64,000 nt of DNA, from assembly GCA_964437595.1 (NCBI GenBank), contig CAYTHO010000017.1, positions 11,925-75,924 of the forward strand, given 5' to 3'. The position numbers and the translations under genes are program-made. The notes below the pieces were generated by a model. It saw only the letters and a program-made list of their open reading frames with translations. It was not told the origin of the DNA and ran no database searches. Origin of the DNA: DSYU01 sp964437595 (GTDB lineage Bacteria; Chloroflexota; Anaerolineae; Anaerolineales; Anaerolineaceae). Below, piece after piece: positions 18,138 to 27,013 of the stretch (within the stretch, counting starts at the first letter, position 1; each line of letters begins with the position of its first letter).

Positions 18138-18683
18138 TTGAGGGCGTTTGGAAAGTTTTTTATTTTGGGTGGGATCGTGCTGGTGGCGCTGGCATTGATC
18201 GGATTATTCCTGTTGCGCGTCGCGGGTGATCGCCCAGCTGCTGCAAACCGGCAGCTGCCCCCAACCGTTGGTACAACGCTTCCAGACTTTGAGCTGATAG
18301 GAATAGATGACACAGTTCATCTGTTGAGTGACTACCAGGGAAAGAAAGTGATCATAAACTTCTGGGCCACCTGGTGCCCGCCCTGTGTAGAAGAAATGCC
18401 GCTGCTCCAGGCGTATGCTCAAAAATATACCGGCGAACTGGTTGTTCTGGGTGTAAATAGTATGGAGACGCTCGACAACGTTCGTCCCTTTATTGAAGAG
18501 ATGGGAATAACCTTTCCAATTTTGCTAGATGAGGCGGGGCTTGTTTCAGACCGATATTTTGTAAAAGATTATCCATACACCTTTTTTGTGGACGAAAGCG
18601 GTGTGCTGCGTGCGCAGCATATCGGCTTATTGTCGGAAGAACGGTTGGTACGCTACCTGCGAACGATAGGACTTGAGCCATGA
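18138..18683 (+). CDS. Membrane-anchored TlpA/ResA-like thiol-disulfide oxidoreductase
   Basis: A 181-residue thioredoxin-fold protein with an N-terminal membrane helix (about residues 8-30) and the redox motif WATWCPPCVEEMPLL. It probably reduces disulfides outside the membrane, as in cytochrome c maturation or cell-wall redox control. The start is TTG 18138, supported by CGGAAGGA 7 nt upstream and no nearby ATG. It overlaps the next gene by 4 nt (ATGA), indicating coupled translation with a glutaredoxin-DUF2085 fusion. Confidence 0.9.
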   Translation: MRAFGKFFILGGIVLVALALIGLFLLRVAGDRPAAANRQLPPTVGTTLPDFELIGIDDTVHLLSDYQGKKVIINFWATWCPPCVEEMPLLQAYAQKYTGELVVLGVNSMETLDNVRPFIEEMGITFPILLDEAGLVSDRYFVKDYPYTFFVDESGVLRAQHIGLLSEERLVRYLRTIGLEP

Positions 18684-19687
18684 TTACTGTCACCTTATAT
18701 CGACGGAACCAGTGCCCCGAATGTGATCAAGCACAGGCCGATTTGAGCGTTCTTCAGGCCACCATCCCGCATCAATTAGCCGTCGTCAATATCGAGCGGG
18801 ATCAGGGACTGCAGGAGAAAATTGGCCAAAATTTGCCGGTTGTCGAGGTTGGGCCATACCACTTACAACCGCCTTTTACCCGGCAGGACCTGCAAATTTT
18901 GCTCAGCGCGGCGAAGGACCGTATCGGGCAAATGGAGCGGGTTGACGAAGCGGCGTACCGCGATCGGCTTGAAAAAGGCCATACGATTTCGACCGGGGAT
19001 AAAATTACCAATTTTATTTCTCATCATTATCTGGCCGTTGCAAATCTCTTCCTATTTGTTTACATCCTGCTGCCATTTCTGGCGCCGGTTTTTATGAAGA
19101 CCAATCATCCGGTTTTAGGCTCGGCAATTTACAAGATGTTCAGCCCGCTTTGCCACCAGCTTCCTTTCCGTTCGTGGTTTCTTTTCGGCCCGCAGGCATT
19201 CTATCCCCGAGAATTGGCCGGCATCGACGGCATCATATCGTATGAGACCATTACAGATTCCCACGGCCATGAAGTAGACCTGTTGGTGGCGAAAAATTTC
19301 AACGGCAATGAACAGGTTGGTTTTAAAGTCGCGCTGTGCGAACGGTGCGTGGCGATCTATGGGTTTATGCTTCTGTTTGGTCTGGCTTTCTGGGCCACCC
19401 GCCGGCGCCTGCGCTCGATCCCCATGGTCGTTTGGATGATCCTGGCGTTGGTTCCCATAGGGCTGGATGGCGTATCACAGTTCACGGGTATTATTCCGGG
19501 CTTGCCCGCATGGCTCCCGGCTCGCGAGAGTACGCCGCTGTTGCGCACCCTGACCGGCGGAATGTTCGGTTGGATGACGGCCTGGTACCTCTTTCCGCTG
19601 TTAGAGGAATCCGCGCGCGAAGCCCGCCTCATTCTCCAGCGCAAAATTGCTGTGGTCAGGCGACTGGATGAGAAAGAGAAAATATAG
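18680..19687 (+). CDS. Glutaredoxin-like domain fused to DUF2085 membrane domain
   Basis: A 335-residue protein. Residues 1-85 form a glutaredoxin-like (DUF836) domain with LYRRNQCPECDQA, a CxxC redox pair. From about residue 115 it is a multi-helix membrane protein with the DUF2085 signature: LCHQLPFRSWFLFGPQ followed by LCERCVAIYGFMLLFG. DUF2085 has no proven function. Coupling to a TlpA-like reductase by ATGA suggests a redox unit in which the membrane domain carries Cys-based chemistry or metal; this is inference. Confidence 0.85.
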   Translation: MITVTLYRRNQCPECDQAQADLSVLQATIPHQLAVVNIERDQGLQEKIGQNLPVVEVGPYHLQPPFTRQDLQILLSAAKDRIGQMERVDEAAYRDRLEKGHTISTGDKITNFISHHYLAVANLFLFVYILLPFLAPVFMKTNHPVLGSAIYKMFSPLCHQLPFRSWFLFGPQAFYPRELAGIDGIISYETITDSHGHEVDLLVAKNFNGNEQVGFKVALCERCVAIYGFMLLFGLAFWATRRRLRSIPMVVWMILALVPIGLDGVSQFTGIIPGLPAWLPARESTPLLRTLTGGMFGWMTAWYLFPLLEESAREARLILQRKIAVVRRLDEKEKI

Positions 19688-19713
19688 AACCCGGTGGAGG
19701 GTGTAGAGGATCG

Positions 19714-20505
19714 ATGCATTTTCACCAGTCTGGAGCGCTGCACTATTACACCTTTGAAACGTTCGACCGTTATGGACTGCCTCACGGCCTGTTCACCCGT
19801 CATGGCGGCGTTAGCCCTACCCCCTGGGAATCGCTGAACCTGGGAGGGACCACCGGAGATTCGCGCGAGCACGTCATTGAGAACCGGAGCAGGATTTTCG
19901 AGGTGTTTGACCGCCCGGTGGAGTCAATTTTTGACAGTTGGCAGGTGCACGGGCGAACCGTGTTATGCGCCGACCAGCCGCGCCCACTGGACGCTGCGCA
20001 CCAAAAAGCGGATGCCATCCTGACCGATCACCGTGAAATTACCCTTTTCATGCGTTTTGCGGACTGCGTGCCGGTTTTCTTGTTTGACCCGGTAAAGCAG
20101 GTGGCTGGTATTGTTCATGCCGGCTGGCGGGGTACAGTGGACCGCGCCGCGGCTGCGGCGGTGGACCGGATGGTAAGCCAGTACGGCTCGCGACCAGCAG
20201 ATCTCATCGCGGGTATCGGCCCGTCCATATGCGTGGATCATTATGAGATAGGGCAGAGCCCCACAGTGGTAGATGAAATACGCAGCGCGTTTGGCAAAGA
20301 TGCGGAGACCGTGCTGCAGGGTAGGAATGGTTCTACTCATTTCGATTTATGGAAGGCGAACGAAGTGGTTTTGAGCGCGGCGGGCGTGCAGCACGTAGAA
20401 CAATCGAGGTTGTGTACATACTGTCACAACCAGGACTGGTATTCACACCGGGCTGAGAAGGGCAAAACAGGGCGTTACGGGGCGTTGCTGGCGCTTTCCA
20501 ATTGA
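19714..20505 (+). CDS. pgeF: Peptidoglycan editing factor PgeF / YfiH multicopper-oxidase-like protein
   Basis: A 263-residue DUF152/YfiH protein. The metal-site motifs are present: GLFTRHGGVS, FADCVPVFLFD, HAGWRGTV and the terminal CTYCHNQDWYSHR. Family members act as purine nucleoside phosphorylase/adenosine deaminase-like enzymes and, in E. coli, prevent misincorporation of L-Ser into muropeptides. It starts a run pgeF-yggS-yggT-yggU that is common next to division genes in Gram-positives; no fts gene is present here. Confidence 0.93.
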   Translation: MHFHQSGALHYYTFETFDRYGLPHGLFTRHGGVSPTPWESLNLGGTTGDSREHVIENRSRIFEVFDRPVESIFDSWQVHGRTVLCADQPRPLDAAHQKADAILTDHREITLFMRFADCVPVFLFDPVKQVAGIVHAGWRGTVDRAAAAAVDRMVSQYGSRPADLIAGIGPSICVDHYEIGQSPTVVDEIRSAFGKDAETVLQGRNGSTHFDLWKANEVVLSAAGVQHVEQSRLCTYCHNQDWYSHRAEKGKTGRYGALLALSN

Positions 20506-20530
20506 GGTTAGGTTTTTCCCATAGGTGAAC

Positions 20531-21265
20531 ATGATGGATGCGTTGGTGAATCAGATCAGGAAGAACCTGGAAACGGTAAACGAGCAAATTCAAAATGCGG
20601 CGCAGTCGGCAGGTCGCAGCTCGAAGGATGTCCAATTGGTCGTTGTAACGAAAGCGCAACCGGAAGAAGTGATCCGCGCTGTAGTCGCGGCGGGTGCCCT
20701 TACCCTTGGAGAGAATTATCCAGAGGAAACCTTACTGAAGATCCAGGCGCTGGGACAAATGCCTGGCGTGCAGTGGCATATGATCGGTCACTTGCAGAGC
20801 CGCAAAGCTGGCATTGTGGCGGAACACTTCAATCTACTGCAGTCGCTGGACAGCCTGCATCTGGCGGAAAAACTCGATCGCCAGCTTGCTGTAAAAAACC
20901 GGGTGCTGCCGGTGCTGCTCGAGGTCAACGTCAGCGGGGAGGAAAGCAAGTTTGGTTGGCCGGCCTGGGATGAGGGGCATTGGGAGTCACTTTTTCAGGA
21001 TTTTGAAACCATCCTTGCGCTTCCACACCTATCCGTACGCGGGTTGATGACCATGCCCCCGCTCTATGATAACCCCGAGCAAACCCGGCCTTTCTTTGCC
21101 CGCCTTCGGAGATTGAGTGTATTCCTCTCTGCGCGGTATGGCGCGCAGTATTTTTCATCGCTTTCGATGGGCACCAGCGCGGATTATTCCGCCGCCGTGC
21201 AGGAAGGCGCTACAATCGTGCGCATTGGAACAGCAATCGTTGGCCCGCGGCCTAAAAAAGGGTGA
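20531..21265 (+). CDS. yggS: YggS/PROSC family PLP homeostasis protein
   Basis: A 244-residue single-domain PLP-binding protein (fold III barrel). The PLP lysine lies in VVVTKAQP; ALTLGENYPEE, WHMIGHLQSRK and the phosphate-site FSSLSMGTSADY are family marks. It buffers pyridoxal phosphate rather than catalysing a known reaction. The start is uncertain: GTG 20525, ATG 20531 and ATG 20534 are in frame, and TAGGTG overlaps the GTG, so one of the ATGs is preferred. Confidence 0.93.
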   Translation: MMDALVNQIRKNLETVNEQIQNAAQSAGRSSKDVQLVVVTKAQPEEVIRAVVAAGALTLGENYPEETLLKIQALGQMPGVQWHMIGHLQSRKAGIVAEHFNLLQSLDSLHLAEKLDRQLAVKNRVLPVLLEVNVSGEESKFGWPAWDEGHWESLFQDFETILALPHLSVRGLMTMPPLYDNPEQTRPFFARLRRLSVFLSARYGAQYFSSLSMGTSADYSAAVQEGATIVRIGTAIVGPRPKKG

Positions 21266-21310
21266 AATTCTACTATTCTTTCCACTTGCCTTCAGGGTAT
21301 AATTGCTATA

Positions 21311-21565
21311 ATGATTAATGCGATTCTGACGATCATCATTGCAGTAGCGAATATTTTAACCATTTTGATCCTTATCAATTCCATCCTTTCCTGGTTTCTG
21401 GCGCCGTATCATCCCATACGAGAGGCCTTAGACCGTGTTTTACACCCTTTGTATGCGCCCATCCGCCGGGTGATCCCACCCATGGGTATGATGGATTTCA
21501 CGCCGCTTGTGCTGCTGCTGCTTGTCCAGGTGGTTGCACAAATTGCCTCAAGTCTACTTCGATAA
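21311..21565 (+). CDS. yggT: YggT family membrane protein
   Basis: An 84-residue YggT protein with two membrane helices separated by the signature NSILSWFLAPYHPIREALDRVLHPLYAPIRR region. Its function is unclear; it is linked to envelope and division gene clusters. It is 45 bp after yggS. Two TATAAT boxes (21298-21303, 21307-21312) crowd the start codon; the first would put transcription start on the ATG, but no good -35 is at the right distance. Confidence 0.9.
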   Translation: MINAILTIIIAVANILTILILINSILSWFLAPYHPIREALDRVLHPLYAPIRRVIPPMGMMDFTPLVLLLLVQVVAQIASSLLR

Positions 21566-21579
21566 AATTAGGTGGTGCC

Positions 21580-21900
21580 ATGAAAGAACGCAAAGAACGC
21601 GAATTTCATATGCATGATGGGAAGATGGGCTCCGCGATCACTGTGCGTATAACCCCGCGGGCCAGCCAGAATGAGATCAGCGAGATCTTGGACGATGGAA
21701 CAATCAAAATCCGCCTGACGGCTCCACCGAGTGAGGAGCAGACCAATAAGGCTCTGATCACTTTCCTGGCCCAGGTGCTGGGCGTTCAACCGTCCCAGGT
21801 TGAGGTAATCGCCGGTTCCACCCGCACAGATAAGCTCGTTACGATCACGGATATGGACAAAGAGGCCGTTCAGGAACGGATTCTAAAGAACATCGCCTGA
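21580..21900 (+). CDS. yggU: YggU/DUF167 family protein
   Basis: A 106-residue DUF167 protein with SAITVRITPRASQNEI, IKIRLTAPPSEEQTNKALITFLA and the GSTRTDKLVTI end, all family marks. Function is unknown; the domain is small and basic. It follows yggT by 14 bp, with a GGTGGTG ribosome site. A strong terminator ends this operon. Confidence 0.92.
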   Translation: MKERKEREFHMHDGKMGSAITVRITPRASQNEISEILDDGTIKIRLTAPPSEEQTNKALITFLAQVLGVQPSQVEVIAGSTRTDKLVTITDMDKEAVQERILKNIA

Positions 21901-21925
21901 GACGATTTTTTTGGTGCAAAAATAT

Positions 21926-21965
21926 AACACGGGGATGCCCTGTAAAGTAGGGGCATCCCCGTGTT
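21926..21965. terminator. Bidirectional rho-independent terminator
   Basis: A 15-bp perfect stem (21926-21940 with 21951-21965, core CACGGGGATGCCC) and a 10-nt loop lie between the convergent yggU and NACHT/HEAT genes. Confidence 0.85.
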
Positions 21966-21969
21966 TGCT

Positions 21970-24612
21970 TTATCCAAGTCCAAACTGTGTTGGAGATGGC
22001 AGCCTGTAACCCGTTGCCGCAATCCACCAGAGGGCATGCATTCCTGGCTCTTGCAGCTCTTCCTGCCCGCTGTAAAGAATCTCATATACAGCGCGGACTA
22101 CACCATCGTCTGCCTGCTCGCGCAGATAATATAGTGCCGCAATCTGCTCTTCAATTGAGCCGGATTTCAATACCGACAGCAGGACATCCGTGGCAGGCTG
22201 CCCGGGTAGAATGCCCATGCCAAACCGGCTGGCAAACGTGAGCAGCCACGGCGATTCAGATGGCTTAGGCAGGCTTTTGGGCAGCAGCGGCGTGGTCTGC
22301 TGGAGCGCCTCTAATGCCTGCCCGGCTGCATTGCGAACAACCCACTGTCCATCCTCAACAGCCATCTTTTCGAGAACCTTTTGCACCCAGGGCTCTTTGA
22401 TTTGCAGCAGACCGTAGACGGCGGCGCGCCGGGTAAGCAGGTCTTCTACCGTTGCGGCCTCTTCCAGCACTTTATGTCCATCTGGTTCAATTTGCGCCAG
22501 CGCTTCGGCGGCTGCCTGGCGAATTTCCTCATCACCGGAGAGGAGAATTTCTACCACTGCGTTTAACGCTGCTTCACTGGGAACGGCAGCCAGTGCCAGG
22601 CAGGCCGTGTACCGTACGGCGGGCACAGGATCGACCAGCATGCCCAGGATATCATTGATGAGTTGTGGATTGCCCAATGCTCCGCAGCCAATCAGGGCCA
22701 CCTGGCGCACAACCGCGGAGCGGGATACCAGTAGCTGCTTGAACAGTTTGGCGGTAGATGGATCGCGAGAAAGATAAAAGGCGGCGATTAAGCGCGCGCG
22801 CGACCCGAGGGGAAGTGTCTCATTTTGCAGCAGGTTTACCAGCAGGCGCAGGAAGTGCGGGCGCCATTCGGCATTGGCTGGCGCATCTCTCAGCCAGCGG
22901 GCGGCTAAAAGCAAATTACGAAACAGCGGCGCCACAGGATCTTCAATCAGGGCAAAGACCCATTCGGGGTTGTCTGCGTAAGCTGCGTTATACTGCAGCA
23001 CGAGCGGATGAATGGGCCATTCCAAATTCTTCGCCACTTGCTTCGCGATACCTGCCGCCTCCTCCGGGGTTGCGTGCATCCCCGCAAGAAAAGCCAGGAA
23101 AACCGGGCTGGCGAAGCGCACCTGTTGGTTCGGAAACTCGACCAATACCCCACCATCAGCCAGTGCGTTGACTATTTCTTCCCCTCGGCTGACCACCTGA
23201 CGGCTTCGTTTTGATTTCTTTTTCGGCGCTTTCTCGGCCTCTGCCGCTGCCTGATTTTCACCTGCGGTGGTTGTGGCTGAACCGTCCTCTGCCTCACTTG
23301 GGTTAAGCGGCGCCTCTTCAGGCATTTCCGCATCAAAAACCGGCGCGTCTGTTCCGGTAACTGGCACCGGCTGTTTTGCGATCTGGTATGAAGTGAGAAT
23401 TTCCTCCACCTCGGTATATTTCAGGCTGGCGGTTGGTCTCATAATCATCTGATGGGCTAGCTCTTCCAGCGCAGAAATGTAAGTTGGCTTGGGAAGGAAG
23501 CGAGTCAGGTGTGTATCCAGAACCATCATTGGGTCGCTGCCGCTCAAATCTCCAGCGTAAGCACCCCAAAGCCGCAGCGTCCATTCTAGGGGAGAAGAAT
23601 AAGCATACTCACTGGACAGCCAGTTCTCGATAAGCAGTGGATCGATTTCAGGAGGCGGCGCCTGTTTCTTGTTATCGGCGGCAAGTTGGGTAGTCCATAA
23701 CGCACCCCATTTCTTCGCCAGGCTCATACGCTGCGCCTGGTTCCAGGCCGCCAGCGCCAGCGGATAAAAATTGGCTTTTGAAAGGCCATCAATGAAATCA
23801 GCCGCGGCAGTGGTGATAATCTGCAGGCGGGCATGCTTTTTTTGCAAAGCAGTAAGGAATTGCATCACTAGCTTAAGCTGGTCTGGAGCAAGCTCGTCCA
23901 TCCCATCCAGGAAAAAAACAACGCGCCGGGTTTTATCACGAAAGACCGACTGCAAGTAGCGTGGGATTTGCGGCTGCATCACAATGCTGGCATTCCCGGA
24001 AATTGCCTTGATAAGGTTGAGCAAAGGATCTTTATCTTCAACCAGAGTGGGATCAATCTCCAGCGCGTGGGCGAAAAGCGGGACGGCGTTGCTGTATTTC
24101 CCGGCAGCTGGGTCTTGCCGGGCAACTTGTGATGCCAGGTGTGCCAGAGCCACGGTGCGTCCGCTGCCTGCCTGCCCAATAATGGCCAGATGCCGCCCGG
24201 TCTGAATGGCCTGCAGGGGGGTAATCGTGGGCGCGCCAAGGGCTGCCACTAATTCTGGCCAATCGGGGAGATATGGTAGATACTGCCCGGCCATGGAAAG
24301 CTGTGGGGCAGGGAGCGTGGGGTCTTGCCCGCTCGGCGGCAACAGTAACCTGGGCTGGATCAAGATTTCATCGAGGGCAAAAATGCGTGACGCGATATGC
24401 TGCCGTTGCGCGCGCTGTATCGTTTCGCGGCGCAGATATTCTTCCACTCCCGAGAGGTTCTGCTGGCTGATGGTATCGATGTTTTGGCGGATTTGATCGC
24501 GCCACTGCGGGAACATGGGCCGGATACGCAGGAATAACCACCAGAGCAGGCTGGCTGCAATAAAACCCAGCCAAAAGGAGAAGCGATCAACGGCAAATTG
24601 AAAATTTGGCAT
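21970..24612 (-). CDS. NACHT-like STAND ATPase with HEAT repeats
   Basis: An 880-residue protein. One N-terminal membrane helix (about residues 12-30) is followed by a P-loop ATPase: Walker A GQAGSGRT (146-153) and a NACHT-type Walker B VVFFLDGMDEL. The Walker A lysine is Arg. A low-complexity Glu/Ala/Lys linker precedes the C-terminal half, which carries alpha-solenoid HEAT repeats (IGCGALGNPQLINDILGML and similar units). STAND proteins act as signal-triggered switches, including antiviral sensors; no effector domain is visible. ATG 24612 lies 2 nt after the stop of the upstream zinc-ribbon gene. Confidence 0.82.
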   Translation of the reverse strand: MPNFQFAVDRFSFWLGFIAASLLWWLFLRIRPMFPQWRDQIRQNIDTISQQNLSGVEEYLRRETIQRAQRQHIASRIFALDEILIQPRLLLPPSGQDPTLPAPQLSMAGQYLPYLPDWPELVAALGAPTITPLQAIQTGRHLAIIGQAGSGRTVALAHLASQVARQDPAAGKYSNAVPLFAHALEIDPTLVEDKDPLLNLIKAISGNASIVMQPQIPRYLQSVFRDKTRRVVFFLDGMDELAPDQLKLVMQFLTALQKKHARLQIITTAAADFIDGLSKANFYPLALAAWNQAQRMSLAKKWGALWTTQLAADNKKQAPPPEIDPLLIENWLSSEYAYSSPLEWTLRLWGAYAGDLSGSDPMMVLDTHLTRFLPKPTYISALEELAHQMIMRPTASLKYTEVEEILTSYQIAKQPVPVTGTDAPVFDAEMPEEAPLNPSEAEDGSATTTAGENQAAAEAEKAPKKKSKRSRQVVSRGEEIVNALADGGVLVEFPNQQVRFASPVFLAFLAGMHATPEEAAGIAKQVAKNLEWPIHPLVLQYNAAYADNPEWVFALIEDPVAPLFRNLLLAARWLRDAPANAEWRPHFLRLLVNLLQNETLPLGSRARLIAAFYLSRDPSTAKLFKQLLVSRSAVVRQVALIGCGALGNPQLINDILGMLVDPVPAVRYTACLALAAVPSEAALNAVVEILLSGDEEIRQAAAEALAQIEPDGHKVLEEAATVEDLLTRRAAVYGLLQIKEPWVQKVLEKMAVEDGQWVVRNAAGQALEALQQTTPLLPKSLPKPSESPWLLTFASRFGMGILPGQPATDVLLSVLKSGSIEEQIAALYYLREQADDGVVRAVYEILYSGQEELQEPGMHALWWIAATGYRLPSPTQFGLG

Positions 24613-24614
24613 GG

Positions 24615-25316
24615 TCACCCGGTATACAAAATACGACCACAAGAATTGCAGAACACGAGGACCTGTGCGGAGCGGGCTGCTTGAAGTTCAGATGGGCGGA
24701 TGGTTGCGCCGCATACAGAACAAGACCCATCCTGAATGGTTGTTACTGCCACGCCGCTCTTACGCTTACGCATTGTTTCATAAACTCTCAGGTCTTCCTG
24801 AGAAACAAGGGCCAGGGTAGGCGCTCGTTCAGCGCGCAGCCTGTCCAGGCTTTGAGTCAACTGCTCCTGCTGGTTGATCCATCCAGACGAACTTTCCGCG
24901 AAACTGGCCTGGGCCTGATTCAATGCGATTTTTGCAGCTCTTTCCTCCGCCTCTGCATCCTCAAGCGCCATCATCGCTTCTAGCTGCTGATCTTCCAGCA
25001 CTGCCAGGTGCTTTTTTAGGGAGGCAATTTCTTTTTGAATATCCTGAAGTTCTTTCGGATTGTGAATCCTACCGCTGTACAGCGATGCTTCGCTCTGAGC
25101 GATCTTCATTTGCTGTTCGTGTACAGAAAATTCAAGCTCTTTCAGCGTTTGGCTGCGTTGGTGCACGTTCTTCTCGGCGCCATCCAATGCATGCGTCGCA
25201 CGGCGGATTGCTTCGTCGCCCGATAGTAACCGGTTGAGCTCAGCTAAACTCGCTTCAATCTGGTCAATTTTGATATCGAATTGCTGGAGGCGGTACAGGT
25301 GGAATGCCTGATTCAT
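24615..25316 (-). CDS. Coiled-coil zinc-ribbon protein (C4-type, PF02591-like)
   Basis: A 233-residue protein: a long antiparallel coiled coil (about residues 10-165) with the RIHNPKELQDIQKEI hinge typical of this family, and a C-terminal C4 zinc ribbon (CSVCGA ... FCNSCGRILY). Members are thought to be RNA- or protein-binding adaptors; no enzymatic role is proven. It is tightly coupled to the NACHT/HEAT gene. Its promoter is leaderless: TTGCCT (25347-25352), 17-bp spacer, TATAAT (25324-25329), then 7 nt to the ATG. Confidence 0.87.
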   Translation of the reverse strand: MNQAFHLYRLQQFDIKIDQIEASLAELNRLLSGDEAIRRATHALDGAEKNVHQRSQTLKELEFSVHEQQMKIAQSEASLYSGRIHNPKELQDIQKEIASLKKHLAVLEDQQLEAMMALEDAEAEERAAKIALNQAQASFAESSSGWINQQEQLTQSLDRLRAERAPTLALVSQEDLRVYETMRKRKSGVAVTTIQDGSCSVCGATIRPSELQAARSAQVLVFCNSCGRILYTG

Positions 25317-25323
25317 AGTTGTG

Positions 25324-25352
25324 ATTATAGAGGCGGATGCAATCCAAGGCAA
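25324..25352 (-). promoter_or_regulatory. Promoter of the zinc-ribbon/NACHT operon, leaderless
   Basis: Read on the minus strand: -35 TTGCCT, 17-bp spacer, -10 TATAAT, then CACAACT and ATG 25316. The start codon falls at the expected +1. Confidence 0.65.
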
Positions 25353-25412
25353 GTGATTTTTGCTCTCAGAGAAAAATTGTAAGATGCTCGTAAGTATGGC
25401 GGAATGTTTTAA

Positions 25413-25441
25413 TTGCCCGGGAGTTGGATTTCTAGTATACT
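25413..25441 (+). promoter_or_regulatory. Promoter of the four-gene membrane protein operon
   Basis: -35 TTGCCC (25413-25418), 17-bp spacer, -10 TATACT (25436-25441), about 36 nt before the start codon. It is divergent from the zinc-ribbon promoter. Confidence 0.55.
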
Positions 25442-25477
25442 CTTTACCATACAATCCTCTTCTTTGAACAATCTGCT

Positions 25478-27013
25478 ATGAAGAAAAGACCAAACCTGAA
25501 TGTCTCTCTGGTAGTAGTTTTCCTGGCAATCCTCTTGCCATTTGCTCTAGCCGTACTATTTAGCGGAGATGAACATGTATTTATTGGATTTCTCGTTAAC
25601 CCAAAGGATAGCGTAACTTACCTGGCGAAGATGTATCAGGGTTGGGAAGGAACCTGGCGTTTCCATTTGCCATACACAGCCGAGCCCGGCAGTGGAGCTT
25701 TCTTATTTTTGTTTTATCTCTTCCTTGGACATCTGGCACGCTGGCTGGGTTTGCCGTTAATTATTATGTTTCACCTGGCCCGATTGATGGGCGCCGGCCT
25801 TTTATTGTTTATGCTATTCCGGTTTTACAAACTGGTCTTTTCAGACAATCCGGAGCTGTTTCGCACGGCTTTCTGGCTCACGGTAGTCGGTTCGGGCATG
25901 GGGTGGCTCATCCTGGCACTTGGCCCACTTCCAACTGATTTCTGGGTTGCTGAAGCCTACCCGTTTTTATCTATGTTCACCAATCCCCATTTCCCGGTCG
26001 GCCTGGCATTGATGATTTATTCATTTATATTGTTGCTAGATGACTCCGCAAGCTTTAGGACAGGGAAACTCCTTCTCATAGGCTTGTTGATGGCCGGGAT
26101 TATGCCGTTTGGATTGGTCATCACTTTATTGGTCAGCATTGTGCATACGGTTTGGATGTGGCTTGAAACACGCCGCATGAATTGGCTGCCTGTAGTATGC
26201 CTGGGTATGTTAGGTGGCCCTTATCTGCTTTATCAATACTGGGTCTCGCAAGTTGATCCAGTATTGGCGATTTGGAATCAGCAAAACTTGACCCCCTCGC
26301 CGCCCGTTTGGGATTTTTTATTAGCTTTTACACCACCCCTCATTCTGGCGCCTTTTGGAATATATGCATCGATCAAGCAGCAAATTAGCCCGCCGCAAAA
26401 AATAATAATCGCCTGGCTGGTTTCTGGCCTTCTGTTGGTCTACTTCCCCTTCTCGCTTCAGCGGCGTTTTATGATCGGCTATTATATCCCAGCGGCGGCG
26501 CTTGCGGTTTTTGGAGTGAGTTACCTTCGCCAGAAATATGGCCAGCGGGTCCGCGCGCTTGTCCCTTTAACCTTCGGACTCGCGGTTCCGACTAACGTGT
26601 TGTTAATCCTTATCGGGCTAGGAGGGGCGCTGGGCCATGCTTCCCAGCTTTACCTTACTCGGGACGAAGCCAGCGCACTCGAATTCATCAAGAATAATAC
26701 CCCTGCGAAATCGCTGGTACTGGCCTCTCCAGATATGGGTGGGTTGATCCCTGGCTTCACCGGGCGGCGGGTGATTTATGGTCATCCTTTTGAAACCGCC
26801 CATGCAGCAGAAGAAGAACAGCGTGTGATCGATTTTTATCGTCAAACAACCCTGGTGACTGCCTCCACGCCTTTAATTGAGGGTCGTAAGGTGGATTATG
26901 TTCTGTACGGTCCTCGCGAGCGAATCGCAGGGGGCTCGCTAGATTTATCCGCCTTATCCCTGGTGTTTGAGGCGGGCGATGTTCAATTATATGCGGTTCA
27001 CGGAGTGCCATGA
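25478..27013 (+). CDS. Polytopic membrane protein, GT-C-like (type A copy 1)
   Basis: A 511-residue protein with about 10-12 hydrophobic helices and a small C-terminal soluble part. The first loop GFLVNPKDSVTYLAKMYQGWEGTWRF, the region ending QQNLTPSPPVWDFLLAF and the QRRFMIGYYIP motif are shared with the protein at 29.2-30.8 kb, so they are paralogues. The layout resembles GT-C glycosyltransferases, which use polyprenyl-linked sugars outside the membrane, but I see no certain catalytic Asp-x-Asp or Glu motif. It is translationally coupled (ATGA) to the next gene. Confidence 0.72.
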   Translation: MKKRPNLNVSLVVVFLAILLPFALAVLFSGDEHVFIGFLVNPKDSVTYLAKMYQGWEGTWRFHLPYTAEPGSGAFLFLFYLFLGHLARWLGLPLIIMFHLARLMGAGLLLFMLFRFYKLVFSDNPELFRTAFWLTVVGSGMGWLILALGPLPTDFWVAEAYPFLSMFTNPHFPVGLALMIYSFILLLDDSASFRTGKLLLIGLLMAGIMPFGLVITLLVSIVHTVWMWLETRRMNWLPVVCLGMLGGPYLLYQYWVSQVDPVLAIWNQQNLTPSPPVWDFLLAFTPPLILAPFGIYASIKQQISPPQKIIIAWLVSGLLLVYFPFSLQRRFMIGYYIPAAALAVFGVSYLRQKYGQRVRALVPLTFGLAVPTNVLLILIGLGGALGHASQLYLTRDEASALEFIKNNTPAKSLVLASPDMGGLIPGFTGRRVIYGHPFETAHAAEEEQRVIDFYRQTTLVTASTPLIEGRKVDYVLYGPRERIAGGSLDLSALSLVFEAGDVQLYAVHGVP

